Source of the DNA: Dipodascopsis uninucleata var. uninucleata
Lineage: Eukaryota > Ascomycota > Lipomycetes > Lipomycetales > Lipomycetaceae
Length of the DNA: 64,000 bases
Reading direction: 5' to 3'
NCBI GenBank assembly: GCA_030568195.1
Contig: JAJLTO010000001.1
Span: 806,001 to 870,000 of the forward strand
Part shown: in pieces, positions 48,001 through 58,068 of the stretch
Numbering within the stretch: position 1 is the stretch's first letter
Layout: every line of letters begins with the position of its first letter
The notes under the pieces: model-generated
The model's input: only the letters and a program-made list of their open reading frames with translations
The model's database searches: none
What the model was told of the DNA's origin: nothing
Translations under genes and position numbers: made by a program

Positions 48001-51000
48001 AATGTCGTATGTTGTAGATGTGGCACAAAGGCTAGGCGCTCCAGCATTATCAGGTATTGCTATTGATCGCAGTGAATTTTGCAAAGAGAAAAACTAACTA
48101 GCAATGATCGAGCCTCATATGACAGACCTTGCCATATTATATTCTATAGCAATGAACATTAGATTACAATCCTGGAGGGCATTATTGCCGATATCTGTAA
48201 GAAAGGAACGTGGGAAACTGCCGGAACTATTACACAATGAGACATCCCTACAACTTGCTTGGTGCAGATAAGAGCGCTGTATTTTATCACAACTCGTTGC
48301 ATTGCCCTGTTGAAACTCACGACCAGAATTTCTGCCTCCACTATACATAATTGAATACAACGAAAATATAATTTTAATATATACAGTTTTGACAACGGAT
48401 GCCCAATTCTCGATATTCAGGCAGAAAAATCATCCACTCCTTGTAGTAACTTCTCCCATATAATGTCTATAGTAGTAGATACTAAGCATTAATATTAAAT
48501 AGAGCTAATTGTACAACTCGTAGACAGATTCTGAACAATACGAGTGATTTTCAATATAAACAATTGAAGATTATACTCACAAACAATAATATTTTTATTT
48601 TGTTCTTGTGAAGCCACAAAATCTTAAGCATTTATGTTGAGGCATATGGCAGATGACACTATAGTCGATTGGCTTTTTGTTAGGGCAGAATAAATTCTAT
48701 AGTATAAAATTATAGCTATACTATCTGGTAAAATTATCCTCCCACTTTTTGTACTCGGCATCGTGTAAACTTGAGCACAACTCTGAAGTTTCGGTAGACA
48801 TCTGGTGGGCAATCAATGCGAGTATAGTAGAAAATGAAACGCGATTTAGTCCCAAAAAACAGTACTAAAATAATTCTGCAGCTATTGGATGCCGCTGACG
48901 CTCGGCAGACACATCATCCATTTTCTCGAGACGAAGTATCTCATGATTGCCGCATATTTTAATATGCAGGCCAGCAAATATATAATTTAATTATTTGTTG
49001 GATACATATATTCTTCTTAGTGTTACGAAGTGCAGATGGACCGTGTATGTACTTGCAGATGCGAGCCATCCTATACAACTCGAATAACAAGCGAGACCAT
49101 AAAATAAGCAAGTTAGTAGCCTCTATTCGGAACAAGCAGTCAGACGATGTATGAAAACTGGCTATTTCGTAGTTATGCTAGTTAGTTAGTGTGTACTATC
49201 CATGAATGGTACAGTTCAGCTAATCTCTAGGCTCTTGTCACATCTCGTCTGTAAGCCTTTGTTCGATTTCTACAATACTGTGAAAACCTTGCATTCTAGT
49301 TCAGGGTTGGAGAAGGTGCTCGAGATCACGTTGCTCGTTCTAGTAACTAGGAATATGGAAAATCAAAAAGCTCTGTCTGACTGAGATTATAAATTAACTA
49401 TTTTCACTAAAATCAGAATCAGAAGTTGCGGAGTCAGAATCATCTCTCATCTAGCTACTTTGTCCATATACTCTAGAGCTTTTAACATGACAACAAAATT
49501 GGGCTTCATAGATGGCGCAGTCGCTGTCTGCGCTTATTATTTTATTGGGCGCCAAACTAATTACGATGCTGGTTTTTTTAAGGTACATGCATGAACGAGC
49601 GAGCCAGCTTGGTAGTCTATATACTCCAGACTATAGGACTTTCTGGCTTATGCCTATTAATCAAAGAGCAATAAAGCACAAGCGAGCACGTATTTTATAG
49701 CAACGTACTATTGTAAATCAATGTGTCTCTCCCAATCTGAATGTAAGTATAAGCGTAATTCTCTTTATATGACGACACGAGATTGAAATTCTTAGACTAA
49801 AAAACAGACTCTGTCCTAAATAACCATGTGGTACTCATTTCAGACACCCAGTAGTCTGGCTACATGGACACCAGCTTAAGTTTTTTATTTTTGGCATTTT
49901 TTAGCACTATAATTCCGACATCGACACAATTCGACACCTGAAGCAAAACAAACAAACCGAACTACGAACCTTCTTTTTCTTTTACAAAGGGCCATTCGTT
50001 TGCGCGGGATAATTTATACTATGGGATTACGATTAATGTCCGTAATATATGTAGTAGGTATATTATCTAAATTTCAACTGCAGACTGGTGCATTTGCATC
50101 AGATACTGCCAATTCAAAACTCGCAAGAATACGAAGTCGTGCTGGGAGAGCTGGATAGTATATTCCGTATTCCTTGTTTAAATTATGTCCCAGATATCTA
50201 GAAATCAGACGCTGTAGATGGCACAATGACTAGAATCTTACTCAGCTAACGGATGTAAATCATCATAATTACACTTTTATTCACATATGTACCAGATACT
50301 TTTGCTATATGTTTTTTTTCGACTCTACTTACGCCTCTATCAGGTCTTCGATCAAGAGTAGACAAAGCACGGTGCACATTCGCCTTCTCACTTTTTCAAA
50401 TTCTGTCATACATTTACTACATGAAACAGTAAAAAGCCACAAAAGAAAACCTCAAATTTAGAGTTCCCATCTAACATCTGAATCGTACTATGCAATTTTC
50501 AGTAAGGTTGTATTTTTGAGCTGTCTTAGTTTTCTTTTGGCTCTGGGAACACTTGTTTCTATCGGTTTTTTGTTTAATCTCAGTTTAGTTCTATATTAAA
50601 TTGGGAAGGAAAATGGCTGTATTCAGAGTCGCGTGAAGTGCGATGATCTCTCGATCACGTCGTTAGACTTTGCTTTTCCTTTTTCTATGCCTAGGTACTT
50701 GTACAAAAAAATTAATAAAAAGAACTCGAAACCTGTACTTGTGTTTCTTTTTATGTTGAAAGGTCTCTACGCCGCGTTCAACTTTTGTTAGAATTGGCTT
50801 TTTGAATTTAGTTCGGCACGTATACTACAGATCTTCATTAGTATTTACGTTCGTTCTAGTTCTCCAAGCCTCGTCAAGTATTCAATTCACGTAAGATATA
50901 TATTTATTGGTATCCTCGCACACGTATTTTTTCACTTCGATTAATTCCTTTAGCAGCCAGCTAATATTTAGTTGTATAAATATATATACCAGATCACTGT

Positions 51001-52054
51001 TACTAGCAGTGTCGACATCAACTTGAATTCTTTTATCGCTCGTTATAGCATTTCGTACATATTCCACGTTAGTTTGATTTATTTAATATGTAAGTATTTT
51101 ATATAATATAAATGGCGAGCGTGTGCGTATAAGTTCTGACAAGTGCATGAATATTTCATCAGTTGAGAGTCTGTTTGAGAGTACAGAGTTAAGTCCGCGG
51201 AAGCCTGTATCATATCTCTCTAATCATTAGAATACGCCAGATACGCGTAACTTACCACGTCTACATATATTTATTGACGAGAGAATTGTTTGAACATATA
51301 TTATAATATATATGCCATATAAGGGAACCATCTTTTCATAGATCCAGTATACCGTTATTACTGTTGGTTGACGAGGGTTTCAGTCAACATATTTTATATA
51401 TTATTTATATATTACATAAATATTATATATATCAAGAGTTGTTTATTTATAGAGAAAGGAGGAAAAGAAACAAGAGAGACTGACCTGGTGTGACTTTAAT
51501 TTGAGCTTGTGCAACATTTGACGATCAGCAAGCGCTTTTTATTACTTTTCGCATTTATTATTGTTCAGATATTCCGTTCTATCTTCTTTTCTTCTTTTCT
51601 TCAGATCACATACAGAAATCGCATTTAGTTCGCACTCTCCAATATTCATCATTCGTTTCAACTTGAGCTCTATCGTCAATAAGCTCTTTTAATCCTTCGT
51701 TTATCAAGATTTCGTCTCATTCGCTTTACTTAGAAGACGAATCAGTCGCGTCTATTATTAGATCAAGCCATTGACTCAGTTTTTGTCACTTTCGCTACTT
51801 TCTATAAACAGATTTTGTCCCGAGAAAGACTCATCTTAAGAACATCACTTTCCTTTCTACTTCTGAGATAGTTATATTGATAGCTGATATTTTGCTTGGA
51901 ACTTCTACTGTTTCAAAAAAAAAATTGGGTGCGGAATCATTAACTTGATATCAATCGTGCATCTTCCTACTCAGCAAGATTCCAACTATTTTAGCCGACC
52001 TTGCAAGATAGACTAATTAGAAATCACAGTCCAAGTCACTCATTCTCCACTACA
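45049..52054. other. 7.0 kb without a recognisable gene
   Basis: The largest gap, between MEX67 and the Msn2-like gene. Only short unassigned frames occur (for example 46131-46340 and 47894-48097). A 36-codon frame at 45790-45900 reads like part of a CCHC zinc knuckle. The last 1 kb (51050-52054) becomes T-rich with TA-rich blocks at 51295-51435 and probably holds the long leader and promoter of the Msn2-like gene. No tRNA or complete mobile element was recognised. Confidence 0.45.
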
Positions 52055-53752
52055 ATGCAGGTAGCTCCTGAAATTTGCGATCTGTCTTCAATGTCATTCG
52101 GACACAGAAAGTAAGACTCTTTTTTCATAGTGAATTAATATGTCATTTAATATTGGGCCTTCCGCTACCTTTGTGCTGAATTTTTTGGTTTGGGTTGGAT
52201 CATTATTTATGAGTGGACTTCTGGGGCGTTGGTGTGGATAGTGGCTGCGGGTGTGGTGGTGCCGGTATGGGTTGTTGCAGGTGTGACCGAAGTTATGTGT
52301 AGCGGGCTAATCAAAGGCTACACCGCATTGAGGAAATTGAATACAAACATAAAATATGAGAACTAACGATTCGATCTTTTAGCACAAATAGAACAGTCAT
52401 GGTACCTTCACAATCAGCAAATCCATATCCGATGCAAGCACACTACTATGAATCGTCACCTTCAACACCTATTGATGATATTTCTCCTGGTAAGGTTTAG
52501 TGGCTTAAACCACCACATGGGTCTAAGTTTTTTTTTCTCGGTATTTTATTTAAGGTTTTAAGTTTATAATGTATTCTAACAAATGGTTTCTATGAAACAG
52601 AAATACTTTGTGCGCCCCAGTCTCCATATGAAGACTTCTATTCAGATCCAATGGTGACTTCATTCATTCCGTCGACTTCTATGTCATTTTGTGATCCCAA
52701 ATCTGTTGAGATGCCTTCATATCCATTAGTGTCTCCATATATGCGCGTTTTCCCTAACCAGGAAAATTTTACTACCATGGAGAATGACGAACCAGCAACA
52801 CCTTCATCAATAGCTGATCATTATAACAGCATTGGAAATATTAGTACTTCAAGTATCGGTAGTGTGAGCAGCGTCAGCAGTTCTAGTAGTATCAGTAGTA
52901 TTAGTGGTGTTAGCATGAGTAGCATTAGTAATCCACATAGATCATCGGCTGAATCTATGTATGGACTACAAACTTTCGGAATGCCATGTTCGCGCGGAAG
53001 CGATTCGACAGATTCAGAGGATGACTCGGCAGATGTACTATCCATTTCTCCTAGAGCAGCAATGATCAATGGTAATAATGCAAATCCAAGTAATGTTAGT
53101 AGCGGTGGTCTGTTCCTTTACGAAAACCCTCAATCAACTATGATTTCGCCTTCACCATCACCTCCATTATCTTCTGTGTACAGACAAGCAGCTGAGATGC
53201 CAACTTCACAGATGTCCTTATCAAATGGGCACAGCGCAATTCCCTGCATGTCTGAAAATCCTAATGTTATTATCACCACGTATGTTCAGCGACGAGGACG
53301 AAAGCCAAGTTTAGTCGAGGATCCTACAAAGGCTTTTGTATGCGCGCACTGCAACCGACGCTTTCGACGACATGAACACCTTAAACGCCACTTCAGGAGT
53401 CTCCATACTCGGGAAAAACGTGAGTGGTTTATGATCTCAGTGTTATATTTACTTGTTTTTCTAACAATTTTTAGCTTTCAAATGCACTGAATGTTCTAAG
53501 AGTTTTTCGCGTTCTGATAATCTTGCTCAGCATGTTCGAACTCACACGAGGGGCACTCGGATATATAATGATGAACACAGCTCAGCTGCTAAAGATCCCC
53601 AGGTGCATTCCAGTAGTAATACTATGATGTTTTCCGCTGACTATGCAAATAGAGGAAACTTATCACCGCGATCTTCTCGGAAGACGTCTTCGCGAACGAA
53701 GATGAGCGCTACTGGTTCTCGCAGACGTACTACTCGTCTAAAATCTACTTAG
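52055..53752 (+). CDS. C2H2 zinc-finger stress transcription factor, Msn2/Msn4 type
   Basis: A DNA-binding regulator of about 419 residues. Exons are 52055-52110, 52383-52489, 52601-53419 and 53475-53752; the last intron splits the linker between the fingers. The N-terminal 290 residues are disordered, with a Ser-dominated stretch around codons for [14 protein letters not shown]. Two adjacent C2H2 fingers lie at about 300-323 ([24 protein letters not shown]) and 329-351 ([23 protein letters not shown]), joined by TREKP. The Arg/Glu/Arg and Arg/Asp/Asn contact residues match the Msn2/Msn4/SebA class, which binds AGGGG. The basic tail ([19 protein letters not shown]) may aid nuclear import. Intron 1 (272 bp) is unusually long here and holds a GT-rich patch at 52220-52285. 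Confidence 0.9.
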
Positions 53753-56283
53753 ATCCATCCGGTTATATAGCGTTTGTAACATTAATGAGGTGGAGTAATA
53801 TGAACAAGAAAATGGCGAGCGGGACGAGTTTAGGATAGGCAGGCTATCACAGATGTGTTATAAAACTACAGATATATAAAATCAACCGGTGAAATGCAAA
53901 GAGTTTTGAATTCAAGTAGCTGATAGAGAACACTCTCTATCGACTGAATTCGGTTAATTCGATGTCGTCTATATTATGTTGCTTGGGATACCTGGGGGTT
54001 CGGTTTGTTTCTCTCGTTTTTACTCCATATAGGTATATATTTAAATTTTTCATAATTTTTATTTTATATATATTATTCTCTTTTTTCTTGTTTATAAAGT
54101 TGCGGTTTTATCTTAGTTGGGTAGCGTATTTAGTATTATTTGTCGCGGCTGTATGTTCTATTATATTGTCAGTTTCATGGCTCTTACTGTTGACTAGTAT
54201 TTGTGCTCTCGGTTCTTGTGGTTTGAGACATTGACCCTAATATAGAATGTTTCTGGGCGATCCTATGTGGTTTGCGGATAGAGCAGAACCAAGATAGCCA
54301 ACGGATAAAACCGATTCGCTACTTCGAATTATTAGTTCGTTTATATTATATTATACATTATATCGTCTTTCTAACAGATGATCTATTTGAGCGTTTGTGT
54401 ATTTATTGCTGTGACATTATTCGGTCCAACTTTTATTACTTTCGTTGATAGTTTTCTTTCTTTCTTTTTATTGTTTTCTTTTTACACTTATGCGCGTGTC
54501 TTTGATCGTACTTGAAGACCTAGCGCCATTTTCGGTTATTATTCTCTCTTTTATATGGTTATATGATCTCTCATCATTATGAATCTTTCGTTCTTTTTAA
54601 TATCATGCTTTATATGTTTATAATGTTCGTGGTTGACACAGGTACATATGTGTAAGTATGTATGTCTCTTTCGTTTACAAGGTTAATGGTTATGAAGTAC
54701 AATCTGAAATGATACGAAATAAATGTTTACGCACGGATAATTATTAAGGTTTCGTTATTCTTTTAAATTGGTTACTACTTCAGTCTTAATGTTTTCTAGT
54801 ATAACAATACACCAGTGTATAATCAGGTGTGCTATTTTCTGGCAGAGGTTAGAAATGAAAGATTTTCCATATTATGTATAGCGTGATCTATTTCATGACA
54901 TTGTTGAGCCATAATTTGAAGCGGCGGATTTTGTCCAAATGTTGTGTCTGCAATACCGCAATACTCGGCTGAGATCAAACGAACGTGTCTGCTTATTGTT
55001 AGCGTATCTGAATAGAAGAGACTATGGCGCAACTCTTGGCTGCGCGTCATTCGTTCATGTTATAAACACACGTGAGAGAGGCAATTAGAATTCAGCGTAG
55101 ATGACGATGACGTCGATCATGCGGGTTTTTAAACCCGAAGGCATGTTTCAGCATGGTAATTGGATTTAATGACCCATGAACGTGAGATATATTTCTGCCC
55201 AAATCGTACCAAATTTGCCGGTTTCTTGGCGTGCTGTCCATAGTGAGGTCAATATATATGTAATCGCAGGACATGACAAGGTGCGCTGAATATAAGTGGA
55301 CTGTGGGACGTAGTTAGTCATCTATTAGGGAAAATGCAAAGATCGAGTAGAGTCAAAGCGCAGATGATACAAAATAGAGGCAATGAGAGTTGATGCGAGC
55401 GAGTCTCGATACTAGTTTTTTATACATAACTAAGATTGAGCGCTTTACGTGTCCGAAGTTTGGTAAATCAGGTACATCAAGCGTAGATTGCTAGAGTTGT
55501 CGAAGCTAGTCCCCCAGAAGTTCCGCACGCATGCCGAGCGCAGGAGCTCTTTCAGGTCTCACCTCATATTCAGCTGCTCATGAAAGTGTTCGTCTGAATA
55601 CAAGATGGACCACTCAGCTTGGACTAGAAGGAATGACTTACGGAAGTCATAGCCTGATTCATTTCCATATCTGTATCAACAATGTGTTGCCGCAATATTG
55701 TTTTGTGAACCAAGAACCATGAATCACAATGCTAAATATCAGAGTGAAGCAAGTTAGGCTAGGTGCCTCGAAATACATAGGCTTATACTACTTTAGTACC
55801 TTGAAAGTTAAACTTCGATGGCATGTATTTACGTTTAGATGCAAGATGGAATTATCGATCAGACGATGGTCCGAGGATGGCACTGGCATATACCGTACAG
55901 TGGCACAGTCTGGGTACCTCTTCGGTCATACAGTCCATGGTAACTCTCAGAAAGTTCAGATCACATTCTTATTAGGTAGCATCAGCATAATACAGTCTAT
56001 GTAGCACAAAACACCGTTTACATCGCATACAGACATAATATTTGAGGTTATCCTGGTATCAAACGAGTACGAAGGTATTAACAGTACATATCGTGCAAGC
56101 GCACGTGTACGTCCAAATGGTATTTTCTGCGATCAAGGAGAGAAAGCAAGCAGCAGTATCATAAGATAAAAAGAAATGAAACAGAAAATAATAACGGTCA
56201 TGTGACCTTCAGCTCAAGGAATTATTTCGATCCTCGTAAAAATATTTCGGCCGCACACGTAAATCTAAATTGCGAACCAGTCT
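53753..56283. other. 2.5 kb spacer between convergent genes
   Basis: This holds the 3' ends of the Msn2-like gene and MND1. The first part is strongly T-rich; a 90-codon hydrophobic frame at 53962-54234 is probably a result of that. A hairpin lies at 55118-55145. Short minus-strand frames at 54832-55274 resemble nothing I know. Confidence 0.45.
55118..55145. other. hairpin with 11-bp stem
   Basis: CATGC-GGGTTT, a 2-nt loop, AAACCC, a GAAG bulge and GCATG pair as an 11-bp stem with one 4-nt bulge. It lies in the spacer between the Msn2-like gene and MND1. It may be a structured RNA element or chance. Confidence 0.45.
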
Positions 56284-57067
56284 CTACACGTTCTCAAGTT
56301 CTTCTGGTATATTAAATTCCTGGTATACTAGCTTCATGTCAGTGCCTTGTTCTCGAAAATATGCTAGAACAGCGAAAATGTTGTCAGTCCATCGATTGAC
56401 TGCCTCTTTACATTCTTCAAGATACGCCTGCTGGCGTTGTATGAGCTCAGGATTCAGACCTTCGCTCGCGTTGACCTGCTCCTTGAGTGACGCTAGCTCA
56501 TTTATCCGTGCCTCCACATCCACTAACAAGGTCTCTCTCTCAGGCTATATTACAAGACAGTTCCAGTAAGTATCATGCGCCATGTATCCTTCTTATGCAT
56601 TTATGAGCGCGATCTATACATACCGTAGGCTCTCTGGCCACTTTCTCGGCCGCAAGTTGCTCTTCGAGTAAGACGATTGCTTCATTCGCGCTTGCAACAT
56701 TTTTCTTAGTCGTCTGAAGAGCGAGATCGCGCTGACGACTTGCGTCCGACGGAAAACTCCAGTAAAAATTTCCAGAACCGATTTTCTCGCATCTTACTAA
56801 ACCGTCATCTACCAAACTCTGAAGGACATCTTTGATTTGCATTGAGTTGATACCTGTTGCTTTAGCTCCCTGCTTCTCTATGTCTTTAATTCCGTAAAAT
56901 GTAAATGATTCTCGAAAGAAGGCCAATAGTCGCGAGCATTTCTCTTCTGCGGATATTCCTTTACGTGACTATTGACGCGTGCCTTTCTGTTAGCGTCTAT
57001 AACGACGAGCATCTGAACTACAGATAAAAACTCTGTAGCCCATGGTAAACTGCTTTTTACTCACCAT
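56284..57067 (-). CDS. MND1: meiotic recombination protein Mnd1
   Basis: A protein of about 202 residues (yeast 219) that pairs with Hop2 and stimulates Dmc1/Rad51 strand invasion in meiosis. Exons are 57067-57065 (the ATG alone), 56968-56624 and 56544-56284. The winged-helix N-terminus reads SRKGISAEEKCSRLLAFFRES, FYGIKDIEKQGAKATGINSMQIKDVLQSLVDDGLV and GSGNFYWSFPS. A long coiled coil (about 75-150) is followed by a helical end with AVNRWTDNIF. The start is inferred: ATG is directly followed by a GTGAGT donor, and splicing to the CAATAG acceptor gives MSRKGIS, the expected family start. Yeast MND1 also has an intron next to its start. It is divergent from the ArfGAP gene. Confidence 0.9.
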
Positions 57068-58068
57068 TATAATCAGATAGATATTGATAGCTTAAATCTA
57101 TATATCTTATTATCTAAGTATCGCTATACTTCTCCGAGATGTTCTATGATCCAAAGGTTAAGTGAAATAGACAGTGCCGCTGTCAAGATGAAAATTGGGT
57201 AGTGTACTTGGTTTGGGATATCTTGTCACTTATTGCACACTAGCGCGTATCTATGCTCTCGGTTCACGCCGACGCGTTCCCATAAGCACTCTGCGGATCT
57301 ATCTTTCCGTAAAAGTGGCAATAGACTCTACTCACAGCATATATATTTTTCAAGCTTATGCCCCCCAGATCTCCCATATTTTGCTTACTGTATAAATTTG
57401 TCTGCAATTAAAAATACTGTGCTGTCATTTTTCGTACAGGTTGTTCATGCAACAATCTAGTTAAAATATTTACAATACCAATATTGAATTCACTGGCACA
57501 AGCACCTTTCCCATTATTGTTTGCTACGAAGTAACCAGATTGCAAGAATAGGTTAATGAATCTTTAGAGGCTCCGCTCTTTTGTCAGTCTCTATTTGTAT
57601 ATTTAGCAGACTGGACGATCTATACGGGTTGTGCATTGATTTACAAACAATTTCTGTATAGAGGAGAGTCGGTGAATTCAAATAGTTACCCGGAAAAGGA
57701 AGCTACATTTTTGGCCATAAATTTATTCTATAGAAAACGTAGCAAGGTCATCTGGGGCCAGTACCTTTCCAGGTTATTTTCTACTGCTCTGTCTTTTAGA
57801 TTACAAAAAGATCGTGAATCTTTCTAGTGAAGCAATTCTGTATAGTAGAGAATTTAATTCTGCTGTGCGGGTAGATTATTCCGGGATATATTTCTAAGTG
57901 TTGCCGTGCACATTACAAAAACACACTCCTGCCCTGCCTTGGTCTGGGTTAAATAGTAGTGGCAGTCAGCTCGATCTTCCGTAACATTGGTTGCGAGCAT
58001 ATCTTCGAAGAGCTGTGTCAGTCGTGCGAAATAGCACTCAAAGGAGGGATTATTTTAGAGAAGGCGAA
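57068..58068. promoter_or_regulatory. bidirectional promoter region, MND1 / ArfGAP
   Basis: A 1001-bp spacer. An ACGCGT (MCB) box lies at 57272-57277, 205 bp before the MND1 ATG. I see no Ume6-type URS1 core and no supported open frame. Confidence 0.5.
57272..57277. promoter_or_regulatory. MCB-type ACGCGT box upstream of MND1
   Basis: A palindromic ACGCGT, the MBF-binding core used for G1/S genes and, in fission yeast, some meiotic genes. A second copy (56975-56980) lies inside the first MND1 intron. A single hexamer is weak evidence. Confidence 0.3.

Noticed and set aside
47499-48097. Two consecutive plus-strand frames in the 7 kb gap
   Set aside because: The products look protein-like in places but match nothing I know, lie in unrelated frames and lack clear splice links. 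They may be decayed sequence or chance.
53962-54234. 90-codon hydrophobic frame after the Msn2-like gene
   Set aside because: It lies in strongly T-rich DNA of a likely 3' untranslated region, where Phe/Leu/Ile-rich chance frames are expected. No homology was recognised.
54832-55274. Minus-strand frames of 72 and 60 codons between the Msn2-like gene and MND1
   Set aside because: No domain was recognised, stops separate the two frames, and no convincing splice pair joins them.
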